Part shown: positions 1-7,255 of the stretch, one piece after another
How the letters are laid out: every line of letters starts with the position of its first letter
Position numbering within the stretch: the first letter of the stretch is position 1
DNA from: Methylovulum sp.
Lineage (GTDB): Bacteria > Pseudomonadota > Gammaproteobacteria > Methylococcales > Methylomonadaceae
Direction: 5' to 3'
DNA: 9,432 nt
NCBI GenBank assembly: GCA_004299465.1
Contig: SCST01000639.1
Location: forward strand, 1-9,432
The notes under the pieces: model-generated
Database searches by the model: none
The model's input: the letters and a program-made list of their open reading frames with translations, nothing else
Told to the model about the DNA's origin: nothing
Translations under genes and position numbers: made by a program

Positions 1-79
1 AGAAAGCCGTGAAATTGTCCTTTATCTTTTTGTCGAGTGTTCCGGTAAAGCCCTGCATGAACGATTTATACGGATTCAT
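1..79 (-). CDS. 5' end of an unidentified gene, cut by the window edge
   Basis: Read on the minus strand, an ATG at 79-77 opens a frame that stays open to the window edge (26 codons), beginning MNPYKSFMQGFTGTLDKKIK. An AAAGG purine run sits directly against the ATG, which is too close for an ideal ribosome binding site. The second in-frame ATG (58-56) or an upstream start could therefore be the true one. The peptide is not recognised. It would be divergent from the chemoreceptor gene, with the mobile repeat at 116-262 lying between them. The evidence is only an open frame and a plausible start, so confidence is low. Confidence 0.35.
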   Translation of the reverse strand, partial: MNPYKSFMQGFTGTLDKKIKDNFTAF

Positions 80-107
80 CCTTTCAGCGAGTGCAGACGA
101 AATAATT

Positions 108-115
108 ATAATCCG
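108..115. repeat. Target-site duplication, left copy (ATAATCCG)
   Basis: ATAATCCG directly abuts the GTAA left end of the 116-262 element and is repeated exactly at 263-270 after its right end. This is direct sequence evidence of a past transposition event. Confidence 0.85.
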
Positions 116-262
116 GTAACTATTCAGCCCCTTGCTAAAATTATCCATTGTAGGGCGCGCCGCGCGCGCCACCCGCAGCTAAATACGTTATTCAAGCATC
201 GGGAAAGGCGCGCACGGCGCGCCCTACGCCTCAAATAAATTAAGGAGGGACTGAATAATTAC
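116..262. mobile_element. MITE-like element, 147 bp, with 8-bp target duplication
   Basis: The left end reads GTAACTATTCAGCCCCTT. The right end, reverse-complemented, reads GTAATTATTCAGTCCCTC, matching at 15 of 18 positions. An inner GC-rich inverted repeat (151-170 against 207-226, one mismatch) makes the element strongly foldable. It is flanked by a perfect 8-bp direct repeat, ATAATCCG, at 108-115 and 263-270. It has no coding capacity. GTAA termini and 8-bp target duplications are known features of the IS66 family, so I infer a non-autonomous element moved by an IS66-type transposase encoded elsewhere. Confidence 0.85.
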
Positions 263-270
263 ATAATCCG
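263..270. repeat. Target-site duplication, right copy (ATAATCCG)
   Basis: This is an exact copy of 108-115, starting at the first base after the right terminal GTTAC-like end of the element. Confidence 0.85.
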
Positions 271-317
271 AACAACAAGACAGCTAACACACTACAGCTA
301 TTCCGGTTAGGATATGA

Positions 318-351
318 GGCTAAAAATAATGTCGGGAAGTTGTTTTTAGCC
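318..351 (+). promoter_or_regulatory. Hairpin in the leader of the chemoreceptor gene
   Basis: GGCTAAAAA (318-326) pairs perfectly with TTTTTAGCC (343-351) around a 16-nt loop, 26 bp before the start codon. A CTATCTTTT tract follows. It could be an attenuator-like or mRNA-stability structure, or a terminator for transcription coming from upstream. The stem is mostly A-T, so it is weak and could be chance. No convincing sigma-28 or sigma-70 promoter was identified in the 263-377 interval. Confidence 0.35.
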
Positions 352-377
352 CTATCTTTTAAATTAAAAGGCTGCCC

Positions 378-2807
378 ATGTCTCTAAAAAATATACCCAT
401 AAGAAGTAAATTGCTGTTGATGTTAATTCTGCCGATGCTGAGTATTGCCGGATTCAGTTCACTGATGGTTGTTGAAAAATTTACACGATATTCAACATCA
501 AAGACCTTGATTAAAGACGGCGAATTTTTTGCTGAAATCGGCGCAGTTGTCCACAGTTTGCAAAAAGAACGCGGTACAACCGTAGGGTTTATCAGCAGCC
601 ACGGAGAAAAAATGGCGGACAAGCTGCCGGGCCTGCGCGCCGAAAGTGACAAAACGCTGCAACCGTTAATGGCTGATATGAATCTTCGCATCACCGAAGG
701 TAAGGAAGGCATAGTCAACACGGTTACGCAATTACAAAAACTCGCGGCATTGCGCAAACAAGCCGATCAATTCGCCATCGACGGCTTGGCCGCCGCCGGG
801 CAATACACAGCGATTATTCAATCCTTGCTCGAATTGTCGAGCAACATCAGCAAGATTGTTAAAGACGATGAAATTATGCGTGGTGCCAATACTTATTCGG
901 CGTACCTGAATATGAAGGAACGGGCGGGACGGGAACGCGCCGTATTATCCGGCGTTTTTGCAATGGATAAGCTGGGCTTGGCGCACTTGCTGAAAATATC
1001 GGCAAACTTCGGTGAGTATAGCGCCAGTTTCAGTCAATTCACGCAACTTGCAAGGCCTGAACAAATTGCTTTTCATGCTAAAACAGTATCGGGAAAAGCG
1101 ATTGATGAAGTCGACAGGTTGCGCAAACTAGCCTTGCAATCACAGTTAGACTCCGCGCTCGGCGTAGACAGCAATTATTGGTTTGATAGGGCGACGCAGC
1201 GCATTAATGCGATGAAAACGGTGGAAGATAAATTAGTCGCCGATTTACAAGCCAGCGCAAAAACGATTGAAACGAATGCACTAACCGCGTTAACGGCCAA
1301 TATTGCCGGCACCGCCATCGTGTTTATCGCGACCTTTATTTTGGTGCATTTAATCACCCGTGCGATTACAAGGCCACTGATAATGATGAAAGATATTATC
1401 GTCGACGTCGACAAAACGGGTGATTTCTCCAAAAAAATCGATTATCAATCCGCGGATGAGATCGGGCAAACGGCACAAGCATTCAATAACATGCTTGCCG
1501 CATTGCAAACCGCATTGCAAGAGACCAATTCAGTCATGGGCGCGCTGGAACAGGGTAATTTTGATGTCCGTATCAAGGTCAACGTCAACGGTGATTTAAA
1601 CCGTTTAAAGGGAATGGTCAATTCAACTGTTGAAGAATTGGCGCTAACCATCTCGGCGTTAAATCAGGCCATGTTGGCCTTGCGCAATGGCGATTTTTCA
1701 AAACGTGTCGGTACCGAGGTGAAAGGGGAATTTAAACAGGCCGTCGATAACGCCGTGTCGGCGGAAAAAGCCATGCATGCGATGTTTGGCGATATCGGCC
1801 GCGTCATGGAGCGCATTGCCGTAGGCGACATCAGCCACCGCGTTACAGTTGAAGGGCGCGGCGAGCTGTCTCTATTAAAAGACAACATCAATCTGACCCT
1901 GGATGCGCTGGAAAGCTTGAATGATATTGTCCGCGTCGCCGATGCACTGGCGCAAGGCGATTTAACCCAATCGATACATAAAACCTATCCCGGTATTTTC
2001 GGCAAAGTCACGACAAGCATTAACCATACGGCAAGCAATTTAAAACAATTGATCGGTAAAGTTCATGATGCTTCAAACCTGATAAGTCATGCCGCCAAAG
2101 AAATTGCCGCGGGCAATAACGATTTGTCATATCGCACCGAAGAACAAGCGGCCGGCCTGGAACAAACCACTGCGAGCATGCAGGAATTGACGGCTACTGT
2201 ACAACGAAACAATGCCCATGCCGCACACGTCAATCAACTCGCCGAACAGTCGGCAACTATCGCGACGCGCGGCTTTTCAGTGGTCAACTCGGTGGTTGAC
2301 ACGATGAAGGATATTAATCAGTCTTCCCACCGGATCGTCGATATTATTTCGGTCATCGATGAAATCGCCTTTCAAACCAATATCCTGGCGTTAAATGCCG
2401 CCGTCGAAGCCGCCCGCGCCGGCGAGCAGGGCAAAGGTTTTGCCGTGGTTGCCACTGAAGTGCGGAATTTGGCGCAACGCGCGAGTAAGGCGGCCGACGA
2501 GATTAAGCAATTAATCAATGATTCGGTTGAAAAAGTCGGTGCCGGTAGTCGATTAGTTTCCACGGCAGGGCAAACGATGGATGAAATAGTCCATTCCATC
2601 CGTAATGTCACAAGCATTATTGCAGAAATTACGAGCGCATCGGCCGAGCAAACCACGGGGATCGGGCAAGTCAACCAGGCAATCCGGCAAATGGATGAGG
2701 TGACGCAACAGAATGCCGCATTAGTCGAACAAGCCGCCGCTGCTGCTGAATCGCTGGAAGAGCAAACGCGTGAACTGTCGCTGTCGTTGAGTGCGTTTAG
2801 GGTTTAG
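378..2807 (+). CDS. Methyl-accepting chemotaxis protein with NIT sensor and five HAMP units
   Basis: This 809-aa transducer is anchored in the inner membrane and would signal to CheA/CheW. A short cytoplasmic start and TM1 (about 11-31) lead to a NIT-type sensor domain (about 40-300). Its helices carry the family hallmarks LQKERG near residue 61 and KERAGRERAVLSG near residue 179; NIT domains are associated with nitrate/nitrite sensing, but the ligand here is unknown. TM2 is about 308-330. Five HAMP-like repeats follow, each marked by a G-[DN]-[FIL] motif at residues 348, 393, 438, 483 and 527. The signalling hairpin has the near-invariant tip around 655-705 (EIAFQTNILALNAAVEAARA from E662). 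The protein ends in SLSAFRV with no NWETF-type CheR/CheB tether. AAAAGG lies 6 bp before the ATG, supporting this start. It is monocistronic; no che genes are adjacent. Confidence 0.95.
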   Translation: MSLKNIPIRSKLLLMLILPMLSIAGFSSLMVVEKFTRYSTSKTLIKDGEFFAEIGAVVHSLQKERGTTVGFISSHGEKMADKLPGLRAESDKTLQPLMADMNLRITEGKEGIVNTVTQLQKLAALRKQADQFAIDGLAAAGQYTAIIQSLLELSSNISKIVKDDEIMRGANTYSAYLNMKERAGRERAVLSGVFAMDKLGLAHLLKISANFGEYSASFSQFTQLARPEQIAFHAKTVSGKAIDEVDRLRKLALQSQLDSALGVDSNYWFDRATQRINAMKTVEDKLVADLQASAKTIETNALTALTANIAGTAIVFIATFILVHLITRAITRPLIMMKDIIVDVDKTGDFSKKIDYQSADEIGQTAQAFNNMLAALQTALQETNSVMGALEQGNFDVRIKVNVNGDLNRLKGMVNSTVEELALTISALNQAMLALRNGDFSKRVGTEVKGEFKQAVDNAVSAEKAMHAMFGDIGRVMERIAVGDISHRVTVEGRGELSLLKDNINLTLDALESLNDIVRVADALAQGDLTQSIHKTYPGIFGKVTTSINHTASNLKQLIGKVHDASNLISHAAKEIAAGNNDLSYRTEEQAAGLEQTTASMQELTATVQRNNAHAAHVNQLAEQSATIATRGFSVVNSVVDTMKDINQSSHRIVDIISVIDEIAFQTNILALNAAVEAARAGEQGKGFAVVATEVRNLAQRASKAADEIKQLINDSVEKVGAGSRLVSTAGQTMDEIVHSIRNVTSIIAEITSASAEQTTGIGQVNQAIRQMDEVTQQNAALVEQAAAAAESLEEQTRELSLSLSAFRV

Positions 2808-3069
2808 GGATGAGTATGATGCGCTTATGCAGGTGTGGGTTTACGTATGCCTTTCATGCCCCAGAGGGTACAGAGGGTATCCGCACGATGCAAACCTGTC
2901 GCACTTACAGATGCCGTAACTATTCAGATCCTTACCTGAACGCGTGCTGCGCGCGCCTTCTCCGGCTACAGCAAGGGCCTGAATAGTTACCCATTGCCGA
3001 ACTTGTTTCATGCTTATTCCTCAGAGAAGCAGCATTTACCCTTCGATATCTATTGGTTTAAGGAATAAT
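2808..3069. other. Intergenic region between chemoreceptor gene and hsdR remnant
   Basis: No gene was found. It contains a 9-bp perfect tandem repeat (CAGAGGGTA at 2862-2870 and 2871-2879) and the second MITE copy (2916-2990). There is no clear rho-independent terminator for the chemoreceptor gene and no convincing promoter for hsdR. The 60 bases before the hsdR GTG start are open in the same frame (from ATG 3010), but they encode nothing HsdR-like. Confidence 0.6.
2916..2990. mobile_element. Short MITE copy, 75 bp
   Basis: Both ends carry the perfect 12-bp terminal inverted repeat GTAACTATTCAG. The inward sequences (ATCCTT against GGCCCTTGCTGTAG on the other strand) diverge. The interior shares GCGTGCTGCGCGCGCC (2942-2957) exactly with the element entering at 9391. 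It is half the length of the 116-262 copy, so it is an internally deleted or minimal version. The flanks CAGATGCC and CCATTGCC match at only 5 of 8 positions, so no clear target duplication remains. Confidence 0.75.
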
Positions 3070-4257
3070 GTGGACAAACGAATCCTCAGCGAACGCGACA
3101 TTTGCACAAAATTCATCACCCCGGCTATCCAAAAAGCGGGTTGGCAGCAACAGGATTTTCGTGAAGAAGTAAGGCTCACCGATGGTCGCGTCATGGTGCG
3201 TGGCAATCTGGCGGCACGTATCAAAAACCCGGATGTCAAAGGCGGCCCCAAACGAGCCGATTATGTCCTTTACGCCTGCTCCAGCCTTCCCAACCCCGTC
3301 ATCGCCACCACCTCCAAATTGCTGACCACAGGCGTCGATGCCAAAACCTGCAAGCTCATCGTGCTGGACCAGAACATCAACTCGATGACCGAATTCAAAC
3401 AGATCATCGGTCGCGGCACCCGTTTGCGTGAGGATTACCAAAAGCTTTACTTCACCATCATGGATTTCAAAGGGGCGACGCGTTTGTTCGCAGACCCTGA
3501 CTTCGATGGCGAGCCGGTAATCATCTACGAACCCAAACCGGATGAGCCTGTGGTTCCGCCTGACGAGCTACCCACAACCACGGGCAAGCCCACGCCGCTG
3601 GATGGAGGCACTAACGGTGAAATTGACGAAGGTGCTGCTCGTGTCGGCGAAGGCCGCACCAAGTATGTGTTGGACGATGTCGATGTGCGTCTTGCCGTTG
3701 AGCGCTCGCAATACCTGGATGCAGACGGTAAACTCATCACCGAAGACTACCGCGTCTTACTGAAGGACGACATCAAAAAATCATTGCAAACCCAGTTCGG
3801 CTCGCTGACCGATTTCTTGCGGCGCTGGTCAGAGTCCGAACGCAAGCAAGCTATACTCGACGAACTCAAGGATCAGGGCATACCGTTGGAAGTTTTGCAG
3901 CAAGCCGTCGCTAACGGTGATGAGTTGGATGTATTTGATCTGGTCGCTCATGTCGCCTTTAACCAAAAGCCACTGACGCGCCGCGAACGCGCCAACCAAG
4001 TCAAAAAGCGCGATATATTCGGCAAATACGGCGAACAGGCACGGAGAGTATTGGAAGCCCTGCTGGATAAATTCGCCGATCACGGTGTGCAGGACATCGA
4101 AGACAGCAAAGTGCTGGAATTACCGCCCTTCGACCAAATCGGCACCAAAACCCAAATCCGGCGCGGCATTTTCGGCAGCACCGAGAACTACGCACAGGCC
4201 ATACAAGAGCTGGAGCAAGCCCTCTACGACGAAACTTTGCAACAAAAATCGGCCTGA
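3070..4257 (+). pseudogene. hsdR: HsdR, type I restriction subunit, with large in-frame internal deletion
   Basis: A GTG start at 3070, preceded by AAGGA with a 5-bp gap, gives VDKRILSERDICTKF, the conserved start of EcoAI-type HsdR; the upstream in-frame ATG at 3010 adds nothing family-like. The product is 395 aa against roughly 800 for the family. Residues 1-68 are the HSDR_N beginning and stop just after the first nuclease acidic residue (ADYVLY, D64). The next residues are already helicase motif V (TTSKLLTTGVD, 80-90), followed by motif VI (QIIGRGTRL, from 111). The ExK half of the nuclease site, Walker A, the DEAD-like box and motifs III-IV are missing. The junction lies near 3273-3290. 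The C-terminal region (about 200-395), which in the family contacts the methyltransferase, appears complete. It cannot translocate or cut DNA, but a stable docking-only protein is conceivable because the frame is open. hsdM follows after 48 bp. Confidence 0.88.
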
Positions 4258-4305
4258 TCCGCAAAACCTAAACCCATCCCGCTATAAAACAAAAGAACGG
4301 AAAAC

Positions 4306-6060
4306 ATGAATATCAGCAGTACCATAAAATCCATCCAGGACATCATGCGCAAAGACGACGGTGTCGATGGCGACGCACAGCGCATCGGCCAGCTGACCTG
4401 GATGCTGTTCCTCAAAGTCTTCGACCAGCGCGAAGAAGAATGGGAGGACGATAACTCAGAATATAAATCACCGATCCCGGAACAATTCCGTTGGCGCAAC
4501 TGGGCAAAATATCTGGAAGATGCAGACGGCAAGAAAAAACCGCAAATCCAGGGCAGCGAGCTGACCCCGTTCATCAATAACGAACTCTTTCCGGCATTGA
4601 AAGACATCGACGCGTCGGACAACCCGACCAAAAAAGTCATCAAGCAGGTCTTCGAAGACTCCAACAACTACATGAAAAACGGCTCGCTGATGCTGGCGGT
4701 CATCGAAAAGCTCGAAGAAGCGATCAACTTCCACGACTTCAAGACCCGCGCCCATCTTGGCGATGTTTACGAGCAATTGTTGAACGACTTGCGTGGTGCT
4801 GGCAATGCGGGCGAGTTTTATACGCCCCGCGCCATCACGCAATTCATGGTCGAGCGTATCAACCCGAATCTGGCGAAGCGCGAAACCGTCATGGACCCGG
4901 CTTGCGGCACCGGCGGCTTCTTGACCGCTGCTATCGACCACTTCCGCCATCAACTCAGCGATAAATCCAGCGCCGACGACAAACGCGCGATTGAACAACT
5001 CATCCACGGTATAGAGAAAAAGCAATTGCCGCATTTGCTTTGCACCACCAATATGCTGCTGCACGGCATCGACGTGCCCAGCCAGATTGACCACAGCAAT
5101 ACGCTGGGTCGCCCGTGGAACGACTGGCGCGCCGATGAGAAAGTCGCTTGCCTCGTTACCAATCCGCCGTTTGGCGGCTATGAAGATGACGGCGTCGGTA
5201 CCGACTACCCCAGCGACCTGAAAACCCGCGAGACCGCCGATATGTTTATGGCGCTGATCATCAAGAAATTGCTCAAAGACGATGGCGGGCGCGGTGCGGT
5301 GGTGTTGCCTGACGGCACGATGTTTGGCGACGGCATTAAAGGCAAACTGAAAGAGTTGCTGCTGCGCGAATGCAATCTACACACCGTCATCCGCCTGCCC
5401 AAAGGCGTGTTCGCGCCGTACACCACCATCAAAACCAACTTGCTGTTTTTTACCAAAGGCAAACCGACCGAAACCATCTGGTTTTACGAACATCCTTATC
5501 CGGCGGGCTACAAAAGTTACTCCAAAACCAAGCCTATAGACTACCGCGAATTTAAAGCCGAGCAGGATTGGTGGGGCAACGAAGAAAACGGCTTTGCCGA
5601 CCGCGTGGAAAGCGAACTCGCATGGAAAGTCGACTTCAAAACCAAAAAGCTCGAAGCCGAAGCCGCCGCCAAGCCGCATTGGGACAAAGCCGAGCAACTG
5701 AATAACCAGGCCGCCGCGCTGGACAGCCAAAGCAAAGACCTGAAAAGCTCAATCACCGGAATCACCGATGCCGTTCAGCGCAAACCAATGGACGAGCAAA
5801 TCCTTATGCTACGCGAACAGGCGGACACCTTGCGTTTAGCCGCCCGCGATGCGCAAACCGCAGGCGACCGCCTGTATTGGCCTATTTACAACCTCGACAT
5901 CAAAAACCCCAATGCAGCGGCGGACGAAATCCACGACCCGGACGAACTGCTTAAAAAATACAAAGAACTGCTGGGACAAATTGAAGACACGCAAAACCAG
6001 TTAAAGGGCGAGCTGGCGGCGGCATTAAGCCATCACTTCGATACGGAGTCCGTGCAATGA
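4306..6060 (+). CDS. hsdM: HsdM, type I restriction-modification DNA methyltransferase subunit
   Basis: This 584-aa protein is predicted to transfer methyl from S-adenosylmethionine to adenine N6, acting as M2S with HsdS. The N-terminal helical HsdM_N region is about 5-140. Family motif EFYTP is at 170-174, the SAM-binding motif I DPACGTGGFL starts at D197, and the catalytic motif IV NPPF is at 286-289, so all core catalytic motifs are present. The C-terminal part (about 450-580) is Glu/Lys/Ala-rich and probably forms helices or a coiled coil. No frameshift or internal stop is seen. The ribosome binding site is weak (ACGGA before ATG 4306). The stop overlaps the next gene by ATGA, indicating translational coupling. 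No intact HsdS is encoded here, so activity would need a specificity subunit supplied from elsewhere. Confidence 0.95.
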   Translation: MNISSTIKSIQDIMRKDDGVDGDAQRIGQLTWMLFLKVFDQREEEWEDDNSEYKSPIPEQFRWRNWAKYLEDADGKKKPQIQGSELTPFINNELFPALKDIDASDNPTKKVIKQVFEDSNNYMKNGSLMLAVIEKLEEAINFHDFKTRAHLGDVYEQLLNDLRGAGNAGEFYTPRAITQFMVERINPNLAKRETVMDPACGTGGFLTAAIDHFRHQLSDKSSADDKRAIEQLIHGIEKKQLPHLLCTTNMLLHGIDVPSQIDHSNTLGRPWNDWRADEKVACLVTNPPFGGYEDDGVGTDYPSDLKTRETADMFMALIIKKLLKDDGGRGAVVLPDGTMFGDGIKGKLKELLLRECNLHTVIRLPKGVFAPYTTIKTNLLFFTKGKPTETIWFYEHPYPAGYKSYSKTKPIDYREFKAEQDWWGNEENGFADRVESELAWKVDFKTKKLEAEAAAKPHWDKAEQLNNQAAALDSQSKDLKSSITGITDAVQRKPMDEQILMLREQADTLRLAARDAQTAGDRLYWPIYNLDIKNPNAAADEIHDPDELLKKYKELLGQIEDTQNQLKGELAAALSHHFDTESVQ

Positions 6061-7109
6061 AACCGCAATCGCCCGTTATCGAATCCGAAGCGTTGCTTCA
6101 CGATATTCGCGAACTCATAGAAGACAGTCGTTCAAGGTTGGCAGTTACCGTCAACTCGGCCTTAACCTTGTTGTATTGGAATATCGGACGTCGCATTCAT
6201 ACCGAAGTTCTCAAAGGTGAGCGTGCCGAATATGGCGAGCAAATCGTTGCCACTTTAGCCAAACAACTGGAAACCAGCTATGGCCGCGGTTTTTCCGGTA
6301 AAAACTTGCGCCACATGCTGCGCTTTGCGGAAAGCTTTCCCGATGCAAACATTGTCTCGACACTGTCGAGACAATTGGCTTGGAGTCATTTTTTAGAACT
6401 GATTTATTTAAAAGATCCGCTACAACGCGATTTTTATACACAGATGTGTGCACAGGAACGTTGGAGTGTGCGACGCTTACGCGAACGCAAAGACACCTTG
6501 TTGTTCGAGCGCACCGCACTATCACGCCAACCCGATGAAGTGTTGAGCGCCGAATTGGCCGCGTTGCGTGAAGCCGGCGACATCACTCCCTCCCTGGTGC
6601 TGAAAGACCCGTATATCCTAGATTTTCTCGGCCTTAAAGACCGCTATCTGGAAAAAGACCTGGAAGACGCCATACTGCGGGAACTGGAAAACTTCCTGCT
6701 GGAATTGGGCGCGGGCTTTACCTTTGTCGCCCGGCAAAAACGCTTGCAAATCGATAACGACGACTTTTATATCGACCTGTTATTTTACAACCGCCGTTTG
6801 AAACGGCTGGTGGCTATCGACCTTAAATTGGGTGATTTTAAAGCCGCCGACAAAGGCCAGATGGAGCTTTACTTACGCTGGTTAGCCAAATACGAACAAG
6901 AACCCGGCGAAGCTTCGCCGCTGGGTATTATTCTGTGCAGCGGCAAAAAACAGGAACAAATCGAATTGCTGGAACTGGACCAGACTGGCATACACGTCGC
7001 CGAATACCTGACCGAACTGCCACCCAAGGCTGTGCTACAACAGAAACTGCATGAAGCCATCCGTAACTCGCGGCAGCGGCTGGGCGATGTGCAAGTGGAG
7101 GAAGATTGA
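6057..7109 (+). CDS. DUF1016/YhcG-family PD-(D/E)XK nuclease
   Basis: This 350-aa protein has two parts: an N-terminal DUF1016_N helical domain (about 10-165, with LLYWNIGRRI, YGEQIVATLAKQL and LSRQLAWSHF) and a C-terminal PD-(D/E)XK nuclease fold (about 170-335). Likely active-site residues are D240 in FYIDLLFY, D255 and K257 in AIDLKLG, and the following Q of KGQMELYLRW. The D-x-K form is normal for this family. The family is frequently found inside hsd operons; its exact role is not settled, and a phage-defence or accessory nuclease function is an inference. The start overlaps hsdM by 4 bp (ATGA) and the stop overlaps the hsdS remnant start (TGATG), so it is embedded in the operon. It appears full length. 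A perfect palindrome sits at codons 99-107. Confidence 0.93.
   Translation: MKPQSPVIESEALLHDIRELIEDSRSRLAVTVNSALTLLYWNIGRRIHTEVLKGERAEYGEQIVATLAKQLETSYGRGFSGKNLRHMLRFAESFPDANIVSTLSRQLAWSHFLELIYLKDPLQRDFYTQMCAQERWSVRRLRERKDTLLFERTALSRQPDEVLSAELAALREAGDITPSLVLKDPYILDFLGLKDRYLEKDLEDAILRELENFLLELGAGFTFVARQKRLQIDNDDFYIDLLFYNRRLKRLVAIDLKLGDFKAADKGQMELYLRWLAKYEQEPGEASPLGIILCSGKKQEQIELLELDQTGIHVAEYLTELPPKAVLQQKLHEAIRNSRQRLGDVQVEED
6351..6375. repeat. Perfect 25-nt palindrome within the DUF1016 gene
   Basis: ATTGTCTCGAC (6351-6361) and GTCGAGACAAT (6365-6375) are exact reverse complements separated by ACT. The sequence encodes IVSTLSRQ, the family-conserved peptide before the AWSHF motif, so the palindrome partly follows from conserved codons. 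A perfect 11-bp stem with a 3-nt loop would still make a strong hairpin in mRNA or a cruciform in DNA. There is no T-run, so it is not a terminator. Confidence 0.8.
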
Positions 7110-7247
7110 TGGATGCACAGCGGTTTTTGGCTGAGTTTGGGCATATTGCGGGTGCGCCGGGGGGAGTTCAGCGAATCAGGGAGATGATATTGCTCTTCGG
7201 TGTAAGTGGCAGATTAATTAAAAACACAAATGCCCGTGCAAGTGGAG
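7089..7247. repeat. 12-bp direct repeat flanking the hsdS remnant
   Basis: GTGCAAGTGGAG occurs at 7089-7100 (end of the DUF1016 gene, serving as ribosome binding site for hsdS) and again at 7236-7247 (ribosome binding site of the kinase gene), 147 bp apart. It brackets exactly the hsdS stub. It may mark the recombination that brought the kinase gene in, or be a duplicated translation-start region. Confidence 0.7.
7109..7219 (+). pseudogene. hsdS: HsdS N-terminal remnant (about 37 codons)
   Basis: ATG 7109 overlaps the preceding stop as TGATG and has a strong GGAGG site 7 bp upstream. MDAQRFLAEFGHIAGAPGGV followed by QRIREMILLFGVSGRLI is the typical opening of type I specificity subunits. Similarity ends after GRLI (7219); both target-recognition domains and the conserved regions between them are absent (an HsdS is usually about 400-450 aa). 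The frame does not stop but runs on through KNTNARASGDNQ into the kinase gene, so translation from 7109 would give an HsdS-stub/kinase fusion. The loss leaves HsdM without its specificity partner. Confidence 0.82.
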
Positions 7248-7255
7248 ATAACCAG

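Noticed and set aside
151..226. GC-rich inverted repeat as a rho-independent terminator
   Set aside because: There is no T-run after the stem and the two arms are far apart; it is the interior of the mobile element.
2862..2879. CAGAGGGTA tandem repeat as a regulatory iteron or start of a repeat array
   Set aside because: There are only two units and no further copies nearby, so chance or slippage is enough.
2908..2998. Target duplication around the second MITE copy
   Set aside because: CAGATGCC and CCATTGCC agree at only 5 of 8 positions, too weak to call.
3010..3069. ATG 3010 as the hsdR start
   Set aside because: The 20 extra residues are not HsdR-like, while GTG 3070 has an AAGGA site and gives the conserved HsdR N-terminus.
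4468..5094. Long minus-strand open frame (208 codons) opposite hsdM
   Set aside because: It lies wholly antisense to a well-conserved methyltransferase gene; its composition follows the opposite strand's codon pattern and it has no recognisable motif or ribosome binding site.
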